A stretch of 64,000 nt of DNA from Pseudomonas migulae (GTDB lineage Bacteria > Pseudomonadota > Gammaproteobacteria > Pseudomonadales > Pseudomonadaceae). Under the pieces are notes generated by a model, which was given only the letters and a program-made list of their open reading frames with translations, had not been told where the DNA came from and searched no databases. Position numbers and translations under genes: made by a program. The first letter of the stretch is position 1. Each line of letters begins with the position of its first letter. Positions 9,242-17,595 of this stretch are shown one piece after another. The stretch lies in contig NZ_JALJWR010000001.1 in assembly GCF_024169315.1 (NCBI RefSeq), positions 1,633,501-1,697,500 of the forward strand, in the 5' to 3' direction.

Positions 9242-10333
9242 TCAAAGCTGACCCAGCACCGGCGTGCTCACGCGCACATCGGCGTTCTGCCCGCGGTGAC
9301 GCAACAGGTGATCCATCAGCACAATGGCCATCATCGCTTCTGCAATCGGCGTGGCGCGGATGCCGACGCACGGGTCGTGGCGACCTTTGGTGACGACCTC
9401 CACCGGGTTGCCATGGATGTCGATGGAACGCCCCGGCGTGGTGATGCTCGAGGTTGGCTTCAACGCCAAATGCGCAACAATCGGCTGACCGGACGAGATA
9501 CCGCCCAAAATGCCGCCGGCGTTGTTGCTGAGGAAACCTTCCGGGGTCATTTCATCGCGGTGCTCGGTGCCGCGCTGGGCAACGCTGGCGAAACCGGCGC
9601 CGATTTCCACGCCCTTGACCGCGTTGATGCTCATCAGCGCATGGGCCAGTTCGGCGTCGAGGCGGTCGAAGATCGGCTCGCCGAGGCCCGGCATCACGCC
9701 TTCGGCAACCACGGTGATCTTCGCGCCGACCGAATCCTGGTCGCGACGCAGTTGGTCCATATAGGCTTCCAGCTCCGGCACTTTGTCCGGGTCCGGGCTG
9801 AAGAAGGCGTTTTCTTCGACGCAATCCCAGGTCTTGAACGGGATTTCGATCGGGCCGAGCTGGCTCATGTAGCCGCGAATGACGATGCCCTGGGTGGCCA
9901 GGTACTTCTTGGCAATCGCGCCGGCCGCCACGCGCATGGCGGTTTCCCGCGCCGAGCTGCGACCGCCGCCGCGGTAATCGCGTTCGCCGTACTTGTGGTG
10001 ATAGGTATAGTCGGCGTGGGCCGGGCGGAACAGATCCTTGATCGCCGAGTAGTCCTTGGACTTCTGGTCGGTGTTGCGGATCAACAGGCCGATCGAGCAA
10101 CCGGTGGTGCGGCCTTCGAAAATGCCGGAGAGGATTTCAACTTCGTCCGCTTCCTGACGCTGCGTGGTGTGGCGGCTGGTGCCGGGCTTGCGGCGGTCGA
10201 GGTCGCGCTGCAAATCCTCGAGGGAAATCTCCAGACCCGGCGGGCAGCCGTCGACAATGGCGACCAACGCCGGACCATGGCTTTCGCCTGCGGTGGTGAC
10301 AGTGAACAGCTTGCCGTAGGTATTGCCGGACAT
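9242..10333 (-). CDS. aroC: chorismate synthase
   Basis: A 363-residue FMN-dependent enzyme that makes chorismate from 5-enolpyruvylshikimate-3-phosphate, the last step of the shared aromatic pathway. Family signatures are visible: [18 protein letters not shown] near residue 17, [17 protein letters not shown] sequence ([13 protein letters not shown]) and [17 protein letters not shown] near the end. The ATG at 10333 ([12 protein letters not shown]) is the family start; longer in-frame sequence upstream is not coding. It is the first gene of the minus-strand run that continues into the MFS and mtn genes. Confidence 0.97.
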   Translation of the reverse strand: MSGNTYGKLFTVTTAGESHGPALVAIVDGCPPGLEISLEDLQRDLDRRKPGTSRHTTQRQEADEVEILSGIFEGRTTGCSIGLLIRNTDQKSKDYSAIKDLFRPAHADYTYHHKYGERDYRGGGRSSARETAMRVAAGAIAKKYLATQGIVIRGYMSQLGPIEIPFKTWDCVEENAFFSPDPDKVPELEAYMDQLRRDQDSVGAKITVVAEGVMPGLGEPIFDRLDAELAHALMSINAVKGVEIGAGFASVAQRGTEHRDEMTPEGFLSNNAGGILGGISSGQPIVAHLALKPTSSITTPGRSIDIHGNPVEVVTKGRHDPCVGIRATPIAEAMMAIVLMDHLLRHRGQNADVRVSTPVLGQL

Positions 10334-10462
10334 GCAGGACGCTCCGTGAAATGAACCTGAATACGTAATGCGCGCCAGTATACGCAGGCTACCCAAGTAG
10401 TTCATCCTCGAACCTTATGGGTGCCCGCGAGTCCAACCGGCACCTTTGTGAATGATGGCGTG

Positions 10463-11416
10463 ATGATGCTGCGAGTTTTAGCCTTGAGCCTTACCTTGTT
10501 TACCGGCTTTGTACAGGCCACTGTCCTGCAACGGCCGATCACGCTGGATACCGGCACCGGGGAGCTTTTCGGCTCGCTGTTGCTGCCGAAATCCGACAAA
10601 CCCGTGCCGGTTGTCCTGATCATTTCCGGCTCCGGTCCGACGGATCGCGACGGCAACAACCCCGACGGTGGGCGCAACGACAGCCTCAAACGGCTGGCGT
10701 GGGTGTTGGCCAAACACAACATCGCCAGCGTGCGTTACGACAAACGCGGCGTAGCGGCGAGCCTCGCGGCGACCCCGGACGAACGCAATCTGTCGGTGGA
10801 AGCCTATGTAGCCGACGCCGAAGCCTGGGGCCGGAAGCTCAAGACCGATCCGCGATTCGGCCAGTTGATCCTGCTGGGCCACAGCGAAGGCGCGTTGATC
10901 GCCAGCCTTGCGGCGCCGAGCATCGATGCCGCAGCGGTGATTTCCATGTCCGGCAGCGCCCGGCCGATCGATCAGGTGCTGCGCCAGCAACTGAGCAATC
11001 GCCTGCCGCCACCGCTGATGCTGCGCAGCAACGAATTGCTGGACAGCCTCAAGGCCGGGAAAACCGACGACAACGTGCCGCCGCAATTGCAGGTGATTTT
11101 CCGCCCGAGTGTGCAGCCGTACCTGATTTCACTGTTCCGCCAGGACCCGGCGGCAGCGTTCGCTAAATTGAAGATGCCGGCGTTGATCATTCAGGGCAGC
11201 AACGACATTCAGGTCGGTGTCGATGACGCCCGGCTGCTCAAGGCCGCCAAACCCGACGCCGAACTGGCGCTGATCGACGGCATGAACCACGTCATGCGCA
11301 TCGTGCCCAACGACGTCAAACGGCAATTGGCTTCTTATAAAGATCCGCAATTGCCGCTGGCCGCCGAGCTCGGCACGCGTATCCTCGGGTTTATTGACGG
11401 ACTTCGCTCCAGTTAA
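10463..11416 (+). CDS. exported alpha/beta hydrolase
   Basis: A 317-residue serine hydrolase with an N-terminal signal sequence (MMLRVLALSLTLFTGFVQA). The oxyanion region SGSGPTDRDGNN is followed by VRYDKRG, the nucleophile elbow GHSEG, and late acid and histidine regions (IQGSNDIQV and DGMNHVMR). Substrate unknown. Start at 10463 is chosen so that the signal peptide is at the N-terminus; the GTG at 10421 would put 14 extra residues in front of it. It diverges from aroC. Confidence 0.85.
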   Translation: MMLRVLALSLTLFTGFVQATVLQRPITLDTGTGELFGSLLLPKSDKPVPVVLIISGSGPTDRDGNNPDGGRNDSLKRLAWVLAKHNIASVRYDKRGVAASLAATPDERNLSVEAYVADAEAWGRKLKTDPRFGQLILLGHSEGALIASLAAPSIDAAAVISMSGSARPIDQVLRQQLSNRLPPPLMLRSNELLDSLKAGKTDDNVPPQLQVIFRPSVQPYLISLFRQDPAAAFAKLKMPALIIQGSNDIQVGVDDARLLKAAKPDAELALIDGMNHVMRIVPNDVKRQLASYKDPQLPLAAELGTRILGFIDGLRSS

Positions 11417-11514
11417 GCGCTTTTGCCCTCCAGACTTATAAAAAACGGCCGATAAGCCTTTGTCGCCAGCGCTATGACTGGCGACAAGCTGAGCTTGGAC
11501 AGGATCTCGCCGTT

Positions 11515-12306
11515 ATGACTGATACCCCGACTTCACCCGACACCACCGCTGAAAAAGACGCACCGCCAGTGGTCGAGCTGCCGTGGGCGGACGTCCACGT
11601 CGAGCACCACAAGATGCTCCGTCTGGCGCCGTTGCAGACCGATCGCAACACCGGCGGACGGCCATTGCGCTTTGTCGAATTCGGCTACGCCGAACGCAAC
11701 GACAAGCAACGCAGCCTGTTGCGCATGACCATTTCGCTGCCCGGCCAGCGCGTGCGCAAGGAACAGAACCACCTCGACGTGTGGGTCGATCACACCACCA
11801 AACGCGTGCATTTCGGGCCGGACAGCGGTTTGCAGATCGAGCCGATGAACCGTGGCATCGGGCGCTATATGGCGGCCCAGGGCATTACCTGGGCGAAAAA
11901 ACGCTGGCCCGGCTACACCGTCGACGGCACCGACCTGAACAACAAGGACGCGCTGAACGAAGATACGCGCCTGCGCCGCGATCGTTTTCTGAAGGCGCAC
12001 GGGTTTGAAGTGGCGTATGCCGACGCCCAGCATTTGAAGGGCAGCGTCAAAGAGGTGCAGGTCGGCGACCTGTTGGCCGACTGGAACACCGAGAAGCTGC
12101 AGCAGGTGGAAATTCTCGAAGCGGCGCAGATGCTCCAGCAGGCCGAGCAGAACCTGGCCGAGCAGGAAGTGAAACTGAAGAAGCACGAGGAGAAGGTCAG
12201 CAAGTACAAGCGTGAAGACGCGGGACTGCGTTTCACCATTACGTGCCTGGTGGCGTTTGCGGTGTTTCAGGCGGGGTTGTTGATCTGGATTGCGACGCAC
12301 CGGTAA
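11515..12306 (+). CDS. tail-anchored coiled-coil protein of unknown function
   Basis: A 263-residue protein I do not recognise beyond a conserved Pseudomonas hypothetical. Residues 20-160 are globular and rich in charged and aromatic residues (NHLDVWVDHTTKRVHFGP, YMAAQGITWAKKRWPGY). Residues 185-235 are a heptad-like, glutamate- and lysine-rich coiled coil. Residues 238-260 form one membrane helix followed by THR. The topology suggests a cytoplasmic domain anchored by its C-terminus. It is preceded by AT-rich promoter-like sequence at 11430-11460. Confidence 0.75.
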   Translation: MTDTPTSPDTTAEKDAPPVVELPWADVHVEHHKMLRLAPLQTDRNTGGRPLRFVEFGYAERNDKQRSLLRMTISLPGQRVRKEQNHLDVWVDHTTKRVHFGPDSGLQIEPMNRGIGRYMAAQGITWAKKRWPGYTVDGTDLNNKDALNEDTRLRRDRFLKAHGFEVAYADAQHLKGSVKEVQVGDLLADWNTEKLQQVEILEAAQMLQQAEQNLAEQEVKLKKHEEKVSKYKREDAGLRFTITCLVAFAVFQAGLLIWIATHR

Positions 12307-12361
12307 AGGCTTGAGACCGCGGCGCGGCCTTCGCTGGCAAGCCAGCTTGTATGTTTAGACT

Positions 12362-12521
12362 TGAAGGGGTGGGCGGGACTAAAGCCTAGCTTCTGACTCT
12401 GACCAGTACAGACCGTGGGAGACTTCGTCCCGCCCCTTCACCTAATGCGCCGATAAGGAATGCATCGGCCTAGACCGACGATAGAAACAAGCCAGCGCAA
12501 CGGTGAACCCCGACAAGTCTT
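12362..12521 (+). ncRNA. predicted bridge RNA of the IS110 element
   Basis: The 199 bases before the transposase gene are non-coding and structured. Stem 1 pairs 12362-12369 plus 12374-12379 with 12427-12440 (14 bp, one bulge), leaving a 47-base loop. In that loop CTAGCT (12386-12391) fits the left target half CCAGCT with one G-U pair, and GTGGGAG (12415-12421) is complementary to the right half CTCCCAC. A small hairpin follows (12449-12454 with 12464-12469). Downstream, ATAGAA (12481-12486) matches the right element end and ACAAG (12513-12517) is complementary to CTTGT at the left end. This order fits target loop then donor loop. RNA ends are estimates. Confidence 0.68.
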
Positions 12522-12546
12522 TAAACCCTAGCTCGGAGGGCGTGCC

Positions 12547-13509
12547 ATGACAATTCATGTTTCGCAGGTGGTCGTGGGTGTGGATGTCGCGAAGGACGAG
12601 ATCGTTGTTTATCGATCCGATCTGGAGCAAGTCTTGATTGTTTCGAACGAGCGATCGACCCTTAAGAAGTGGCTCAAGGCGCTGCCCGCAAACAGCGCCA
12701 TTGCCCTCGAAGCCACCAACACCTATCACCTCGATACGACAGAGATGGCCCATGAAATGGGTCATGACGTTTACGTCATCGATGGCAGCCGTCTTAATCG
12801 ATACCGCGAAGGGATAGGTATTCGGGCTAAAACAGATGCCCTGGATGCAGCGTTGCTGGCTCGTTACTTGAGTAAAGAGTCCGACAAGTTGAGGATTTGG
12901 AGTCCGCCTCCAAAGGCCTACACACAACTCAAAAGCTTGCTGCGTCGTCGGGCCGAGCTTGTTCGGCATCGTGTGGCCATCAAACAAAGCTGGAAGGACG
13001 AACCGTTGCTCGAAGAGGCATTGGCCGACTATCTGGCATGCCTTGAGCAGATTGAAAAAAACATACAGAAAGTGCTGAAGAGCATTGTCAGCGAAGCTGA
13101 CATGGACGCGCAGGTAAAACGCTGCCAAGCGGTTGAGGGTGTAGGCGTCCTGACGGCTACAGCTGCAGTCACCGCCTTTATGCGTGGAGATTTTTCCGAC
13201 AGCGATGGCTACATTGCCTTTCTAGGAATGGATCCGCGAGTCAGACAATCGGGAAAGAAGGATCAGAAACGATACTTATCCAAACGAGGCGATTCGGAGT
13301 TCCGGCGCTTATTTCATAACAGCGCCATGGCCGCGAGTCGCTCTCCAGCCTGGAAACCTTACTATCAAAGCTATCTGGCAAGAGGCATGAAGGGCACTCA
13401 AGCCATGGTAATACTTGCCCGTAAGCTGGCCAGAGTACTGTTTGCCTTGATGAAAAATCAAAGCGAGTACAAGCCAAGTTCTATGTTTGGGGGTTGCCCC
13501 CAAACATAG
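12547..13509 (+). CDS. IS110-family transposase (DEDD recombinase)
   Basis: A 320-residue recombinase. The N-terminal RuvC-like DEDD residues are D13 (VGVDVAK), E55 (ALEATNT), D97 and D100 (KTDALDAALLARYL). The C-terminal Transposase_20 domain carries GVGVLTAT and the likely nucleophile S235 in RQSGKK, followed by KRGDSEFRRLFHNSA. The protein is intact, so the element may be active. The last codons lie inside the terminal hairpin (13479-13511), so the C-terminus GGCPQT is dictated by the element end. The bridge RNA encoded upstream would supply target choice. Confidence 0.94.
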   Translation: MTIHVSQVVVGVDVAKDEIVVYRSDLEQVLIVSNERSTLKKWLKALPANSAIALEATNTYHLDTTEMAHEMGHDVYVIDGSRLNRYREGIGIRAKTDALDAALLARYLSKESDKLRIWSPPPKAYTQLKSLLRRRAELVRHRVAIKQSWKDEPLLEEALADYLACLEQIEKNIQKVLKSIVSEADMDAQVKRCQAVEGVGVLTATAAVTAFMRGDFSDSDGYIAFLGMDPRVRQSGKKDQKRYLSKRGDSEFRRLFHNSAMAASRSPAWKPYYQSYLARGMKGTQAMVILARKLARVLFALMKNQSEYKPSSMFGGCPQT

Positions 13510-13512
13510 AAT

Positions 13513-13589
13513 CTCCCACAGGTCAAGTGTGTGCCGCATCATTCAGACACGGCACAATCCCTGTGGGAGCGGGCTTGCCCGCGAAGGCG
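13513..13589. repeat. right part of the REP doublet split by the IS
   Basis: The remainder of the broken REP (CTCCCACAGG) is followed by a spacer and the facing REP copy CCTGTGGGAGCGGGCTTGCCCGCGAAGGCG at 13559-13588. The other half of the broken arm is at 12328-12347. The two arms belong to slightly different REP subtypes (GCTGGCAAGCCAGC and GCGGGCTTGCCCGC). Confidence 0.85.
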
Positions 13590-13597
13590 TCCTAAAG

Positions 13598-14506
13598 TCA
13601 GACGCGTGAAGCGAACAAAGCCTGATGCTCCCGGCACTGCTGCGCCGTCAACATGAACACGCCATGCCCGCCGCGCTCGAAATCGAGCCAGGCGAAGTCG
13701 ACCTCCGGGTACAGCGCCTCGACGTGAACCTGGCTATTGCCCACTTCGACAATCAGCAAGCCCTTCTCGGTCAGGTGCTCCCCCGCCTCAGCCAGCATGC
13801 GCCGCACCAGATTCAAACCATCGTCGCCACAGGCCAGGCCCAACTCGGGTTCGTGCTGGTATTCCTGCGGCATGTCGGCGAAATCTTCGGCATCGACGTA
13901 AGGCGGATTCGACACGATCAGGTCGAAGCGCTGTCCCGGCAAACCGTCAAAACCATCGCCCTGGACCGTGTACACTCGCTCATCGACGCCATGGCGCTCG
14001 ATGTTCTGATTGGCCACTTCCAGCGCTTCGAACGACAGGTCAGCCAGCACCACTTCGGCGTTCTGGAATTCATAGGCACAGGCAATACCGATGCAACCGG
14101 AACCGGTGCACAGGTCGAGAATCCGCGCAGGCTCGGCGCCGAACCACGGTTCGAAACGCTTTTCGATCAGCTCGCCAATCGGTGAACGCGGGATCAACAC
14201 ACGCTCATCGACAATGAACGACATGCCGCAGAACCAGGCCTCGCCCAGCAGGTAAGCGGTCGGGATGCGTTCTTCGATACGGCGCTTGAGCATGCGCTGC
14301 AGTTTGACCACCTCGTCTTCTTCGAGGTTGCAGTCGAGGTAACTGTCAGCAATTTCCCACGGCAGGTGCAACGCGCCCAACACCAGTTGACGGGCTTCGT
14401 CCCAGGCGTTGTCGGTCCCATGGCCGAAAAACAGATCCTCCCCATGGAAGTGGCTGACGGCCCAACGGATATGGTCGCGCAGGGTACGAAGTCGGGAAGT
14501 GATCAC
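13598..14506 (-). CDS. prmB: ribosomal protein L3 glutamine methyltransferase
   Basis: A 302-residue SAM-dependent enzyme that N5-methylates a glutamine in ribosomal protein L3. The SAM site is [14 protein letters not shown] near residue 135 and the catalytic SNPPYVD motif is near residue 200. The N-terminal half with LGEAWFCG and [13 protein letters not shown] is that of PrmB rather than PrmC (which reads FYG and VLIPRPDTE). Single gene here, convergent with the IS side and divergent from the cysteine hydrolase. Confidence 0.93.
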   Translation of the reverse strand: MITSRLRTLRDHIRWAVSHFHGEDLFFGHGTDNAWDEARQLVLGALHLPWEIADSYLDCNLEEDEVVKLQRMLKRRIEERIPTAYLLGEAWFCGMSFIVDERVLIPRSPIGELIEKRFEPWFGAEPARILDLCTGSGCIGIACAYEFQNAEVVLADLSFEALEVANQNIERHGVDERVYTVQGDGFDGLPGQRFDLIVSNPPYVDAEDFADMPQEYQHEPELGLACGDDGLNLVRRMLAEAGEHLTEKGLLIVEVGNSQVHVEALYPEVDFAWLDFERGGHGVFMLTAQQCREHQALFASRV

Positions 14507-14745
14507 GGGGGCAAACTCCAGAAAAAACGACTGGCGATTCTAACAGCCAAAACGCTCCACGACGACGCAGGAAAAACATCCGCCCAGATGTAGGACACTT
14601 CCATTTTTCGCGCTGGCTATTGAACAAAACGAGTATCTTGACAACGCTGCGGGCCAGCAACGACGGCCCCTGCGATGGTAGCGATTCACAGAAGCGCTCA
14701 GCCAGAGGACAATGTCGCAAAAGCCCCACCCGAAGGAGCCCCAGA

Positions 14746-15336
14746 ATGTCCGTTCCACAAACGATGTTTCAACTCAGCGGCCGCGGTTACGCAGCAGCCA
14801 AACTGGGTCACGCGACCCTTGTCATCATCGATGCCCAGAAAGAATACCTCAGCGGCCCCCTGGCCCTGGTCGGCATGGATGCGGCCGTCGCGAACATCAA
14901 GCAACTGGTGAGCGCTGCCCGCGCAGCCGGCCGGCCCATCGTGCATGTGCGCCACCTCGGCACCGTCGGCGGGTTGTTCGACCCGCAAGGCGAACGCGGT
15001 GAGTTCATCCCGGGCCTGGAACCACAGGTCGACGAAACCATCATCGGCAAACTGCTGCCGAGTGCGTTTCATGGCACCGAACTGCTGGAACGCCTGCAGA
15101 ATCTCGGTTCGCTGGACCTGATCGTGTGCGGTTTCATGAGCCATTCCAGCGTCAGCACCACCGTGCGTGCCGCGAAAAACCTGGGCTTTCGTTGTACCTT
15201 GGTGGAAGACGCCTGCGCAACGCGCGATCTGCCGTACAAGGGCGGAGTGTTGAGCGCTGACCACGTTCAACAGACCGAAATGGCGATCATGGCGGACAAC
15301 TTCGCCACCCTCGCCCTGACCCACGATCTGATCTGA
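14746..15336 (+). CDS. cysteine hydrolase (isochorismatase family)
   Basis: A 196-residue alpha/beta protein of the isochorismatase-like hydrolases. The catalytic aspartate is in LVIIDAQKEYLSG near residue 28. The cysteine is replaced in the usual GxxxHxCV loop: the region reads IVCGFMSHSSVSTTVRAA, with serine where most members have the nucleophilic cysteine, although a nearby C is in LIVCGF. Activity therefore needs caution. The start at 14746 has an AAGGAG site 8 bases upstream; longer upstream frame is not coding. Substrate unknown. Confidence 0.8.
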   Translation: MSVPQTMFQLSGRGYAAAKLGHATLVIIDAQKEYLSGPLALVGMDAAVANIKQLVSAARAAGRPIVHVRHLGTVGGLFDPQGERGEFIPGLEPQVDETIIGKLLPSAFHGTELLERLQNLGSLDLIVCGFMSHSSVSTTVRAAKNLGFRCTLVEDACATRDLPYKGGVLSADHVQQTEMAIMADNFATLALTHDLI

Positions 15337-15467
15337 TCGACGCTCGATGAGCGGCTCATGCCGCCGCTCATCCGCAAAAGCCTCTCATTAGCTGTAAATG
15401 TCATAGCCTCAGGAACATCCCGGTCAACTCCCGGTCGAAGGGCCGATACCCATTGAGGAAGGTCGGA

Positions 15468-15788
15468 ATGAAGTTATCCGATGGTTTTGACGCACGCCGC
15501 TTGCGGCCCAAAGGCCAAAGCAACTGGCGTTTTCGATTCGGCGCAGCGTTTGCTGCCTTGCTGGCGACCTGCGGTGTGTTGCTGGCGATGGCCGGCGCCG
15601 CCAGCCTGCTCGGTCGCCCGCCGGCACTCGGCGAGCTGAACGCCAGCCCGCTGGGTTCGGCAATCATTCTGGCGGTCGGCCTGTTCCTGCTCTACGTGGG
15701 CGTTTGGCTGTGGCGTCGCTGCCGTCGCCGCGCGCGCCAGTCGCGAGAGCTGAACATGTCCCCGCATTTGATGAAAAAACACGACTGA
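15468..15788 (+). CDS. small two-helix membrane protein
   Basis: A 106-residue protein that I do not recognise. After a basic N-terminus (KLSDGFDARRLRPKGQ) there are two hydrophobic helices, about residues 26-46 and 62-82, followed by a strongly basic stretch RRCRRRARQSR, which points to an inner-membrane protein with both ends in the cytoplasm. A GAGGAA site precedes the ATG. Confidence 0.65.
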   Translation: MKLSDGFDARRLRPKGQSNWRFRFGAAFAALLATCGVLLAMAGAASLLGRPPALGELNASPLGSAIILAVGLFLLYVGVWLWRRCRRRARQSRELNMSPHLMKKHD

Positions 15789-15874
15789 ATTGACGGTCTG
15801 GCGTTTAGCAGGCCCCAATTGTTATCGATCGTGTCTCGACTTGGGTAAACTGGCCGCCCTTCGCGGAGGCTGAC

Positions 15875-16432
15875 ATGCAAGACGACGATTTTTCCCTGTT
15901 CAAAAGCGCGATCCAAGGCGTAAAGCCGATCAAGCACGATCGCGCCGAAACCGGCAAACCCAAGGCTGACCGCGCACAGATCGCCAAGCTGCGTCAGGCC
16001 GCCACTGTGCGCACCGATGCCACCACCGTTGACGGCCTGTCCGATCAGTTCGTCATCGACGTCGGCCCGGAAGACGAGCTGATGTGGGCGCGCGACGGCG
16101 TGCAGGAAAGCCAGATGCGCAAGCTCAAGATCGGCCAGATCCCGTTCGAAGGCAGCCTCGACCTGCACGGCATGAACGTGGAAAAGGCCCGGGAAACCCT
16201 CTGGGCTTTCCTCGCCGAAGCAACCAAATTCGAAATCCGCTGCGTACGCGTCACCCACGGCAAAGCCGTGCGCCTGGACGGCAAGCGACCGATGATCAAA
16301 AGCCACGTCAACACCTGGCTGCGCCAGCATTCACAAGTGCTCGGCTTCACCTCGTGCCAGGCCAGGCATGGCGGCGCCGGCGCGGTTTATGTGATGCTCA
16401 AGCGCACCATGATGGAAGGTCGCGACGAGTAA
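15875..16432 (+). CDS. Smr domain protein
   Basis: A 185-residue protein with a C-terminal small MutS-related (Smr) domain, residues 95-180. The LDLHGM motif (GSLDLHGMNVEKAR) and the VTHGKA and ARHGGAGAVYVML segments are the domain signatures; Smr domains nick DNA or RNA. The N-terminal 90 residues are charged and probably flexible. It resembles E. coli SmrA/YdaL. In P. aeruginosa I recall the homologue lying directly beside folE; here 2.2 kb of extra DNA separates them. Confidence 0.9.
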   Translation: MQDDDFSLFKSAIQGVKPIKHDRAETGKPKADRAQIAKLRQAATVRTDATTVDGLSDQFVIDVGPEDELMWARDGVQESQMRKLKIGQIPFEGSLDLHGMNVEKARETLWAFLAEATKFEIRCVRVTHGKAVRLDGKRPMIKSHVNTWLRQHSQVLGFTSCQARHGGAGAVYVMLKRTMMEGRDE

Positions 16433-16511
16433 AGTCGTTGCGCTCCCCTTGCAGTCGTATCCGCCACACTGATTTGGCTCCTGGCTGACCACTCAGTACA
16501 GGCATGCCGAC

Positions 16512-16540
16512 TTGCAATGATATGGGAGCTCCCGTAATAC
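16512..16540 (+). promoter_or_regulatory. repressor promoter with operator O1
   Basis: TTGCAA (16512-16517) and TAATAC (16535-16540) are 17 bases apart and make a good sigma-70 promoter. The operator TATGGGAGCTCCCGTA (16521-16536) fills the spacer. Transcription would begin at about 16547, that is at or next to the ATG of the repressor (16548), so the message is probably leaderless; no ribosome binding site is visible. Confidence 0.65.
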
Positions 16541-16547
16541 TTCGCAG

Positions 16548-17282
16548 ATGGAATTTAAAGAAAGACTCAAAACAGCCCGCCAACACGCCAAGCTCAATCA
16601 GACTGAGCTTGCCGAGCGCGCAGGGCTGACGCAAACCTCAATCTCCGACCTCGAGCGCGGGAAATCGAAGGCGACTGCCTTTGTTGCCCAGATCGCCTCA
16701 GTGTGTGGCGTTTCACCGATGTGGCTGGCTGAAGGTGTCGGTGACATGCTTAAAGGGGTGTCCGATGCTGCTTCGTTGAATCGCCCCCCTCCAGGCATTT
16801 CAATGTCAGACATCCAGCCTTGGGACGACAGCACCCCCCTGGATGATGATGAGGTTTATGTCCCCTTCCTGCGTGAAGTTGAGCTGGCGGCTGGGTCAGG
16901 CCGTTTCGTAATCGCAGAAAACGAAAGTGCCAGGCTGCGTTTCTTCAAGAAAGATCTGCGTCACAATAACGTTCAGTTCAACAATGCCAAGTGCGTGGTG
17001 GTGAGCGGGAACAGCATGCTCCCGGTGCTGCGCGACGGTGCCACCGTTGGCATGAACATCGGAAAGAATTCGCTGGGCGACATCGTCGACGGCGACATGT
17101 ACGCGATCAATCACAACGGCCAGCTCCGCGTGAAACAAGTCTACCGACTGCCCAGTGGGATCCGCCTGCGCAGCTTCAACCGTGACGAGCATCCGGACGA
17201 GGACTACACCTTCGCCGAGATCCAGGAGCAGCAGATTGCGATCCTGGGTCATGTCTTCTGGTGGGCGATGTATTCGCGGTGA
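16548..17282 (+). CDS. XRE/S24 LexA-like repressor
   Basis: A 244-residue phage-type repressor. Residues 5-60 are a Cro/CI helix-turn-helix (NQTELAERAGLTQTSISDLERGK). Residues 105-240 are an S24 peptidase domain: a candidate self-cleavage site A115-G116 (ELAAGSG), nucleophile S156 in SGNSM, general base K196 in LRVKQ. Such repressors (CI, PrtR) cut themselves when RecA is activated by DNA damage. Three TATGGGA operators, one over its own promoter and two over the next gene's promoter, make it the likely regulator of the polysaccharide lyase. No phage structural or lysis gene is nearby. Confidence 0.92.
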   Translation: MEFKERLKTARQHAKLNQTELAERAGLTQTSISDLERGKSKATAFVAQIASVCGVSPMWLAEGVGDMLKGVSDAASLNRPPPGISMSDIQPWDDSTPLDDDEVYVPFLREVELAAGSGRFVIAENESARLRFFKKDLRHNNVQFNNAKCVVVSGNSMLPVLRDGATVGMNIGKNSLGDIVDGDMYAINHNGQLRVKQVYRLPSGIRLRSFNRDEHPDEDYTFAEIQEQQIAILGHVFWWAMYSR

Positions 17283-17354
17283 ACTGAGTTGCGGTGATTC
17301 GTGAGCGTCCAGTGCCATGACGTGCAATACGGCAAATCGACGCCCATCCATGAG

Positions 17355-17382
17355 GAGCTCGCCAAGCGCGGGCTTTTTTTTC
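17355..17382 (+). terminator. terminator after the S24 repressor
   Basis: AGCTCGC, loop CAA, GCG(C)GGGCT and then eight or more T. It isolates the repressor transcript from the lyase promoter that follows. Confidence 0.65.
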
Positions 17383-17408
17383 GCCTGGAATATAGGCACA
17401 GAATAAAA

Positions 17409-17451
17409 TATGGGAATACCCATTTACATAAAATATGGGAGCGCCTATATT
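17409..17451 (+). promoter_or_regulatory. lyase promoter with operators O2 and O3
   Basis: O2 is TATGGGAATACCCATT (17409-17424) and O3 is TATGGGAGCGCCTATA (17434-17449); both share TATGGGA with O1 and their starts are 25 bases apart. A promoter lies across them: TTTACA (17423-17428), 17 bases, TATATT (17446-17451). O2 touches the -35 and O3 covers spacer and -10, so a bound repressor would block it. The transcript would have a leader of about 138 bases before the lyase ATG. Confidence 0.68.
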
Positions 17452-17595
17452 TCTATTCAAGCGAACGGGAAATCGTCCGGGAGCTGCCAACTATCACTTC
17501 TGCCCATTCATTGAGTGGGCAGTGGGATGTAGGCCTGCATCAAACGCAAGGCTCACCAGAGCAAAAAGCAACATCAATGGACTGAGGCAAAAATC

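Larger units (their letters stand above)
12346..13514 (+). mobile_element. IS110-family insertion sequence inserted in a REP
   Basis: The element of about 1167 bp is bounded by a CT dinucleotide on each side (12346-12347 and 13513-13514). Joining the flanks outside gives GGCAAGCCAG-CT-CCCACAGG, an intact REP arm, so the empty site can be rebuilt exactly. Internal ends are TGTATGTTTAG on the left and AACATAGAAT on the right, sharing only the inverted TATGTTT. There is no target duplication beyond the core. These are the hallmarks of IS110 elements, and REP targeting is known for members in pseudomonads and E. coli. Confidence 0.93.

Noticed and set aside
17301..17585. 94-codon frame between the S24 repressor and the lyase
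   Set aside because: It runs through the terminator and both operators, has no ribosome binding site and an irregular composition.
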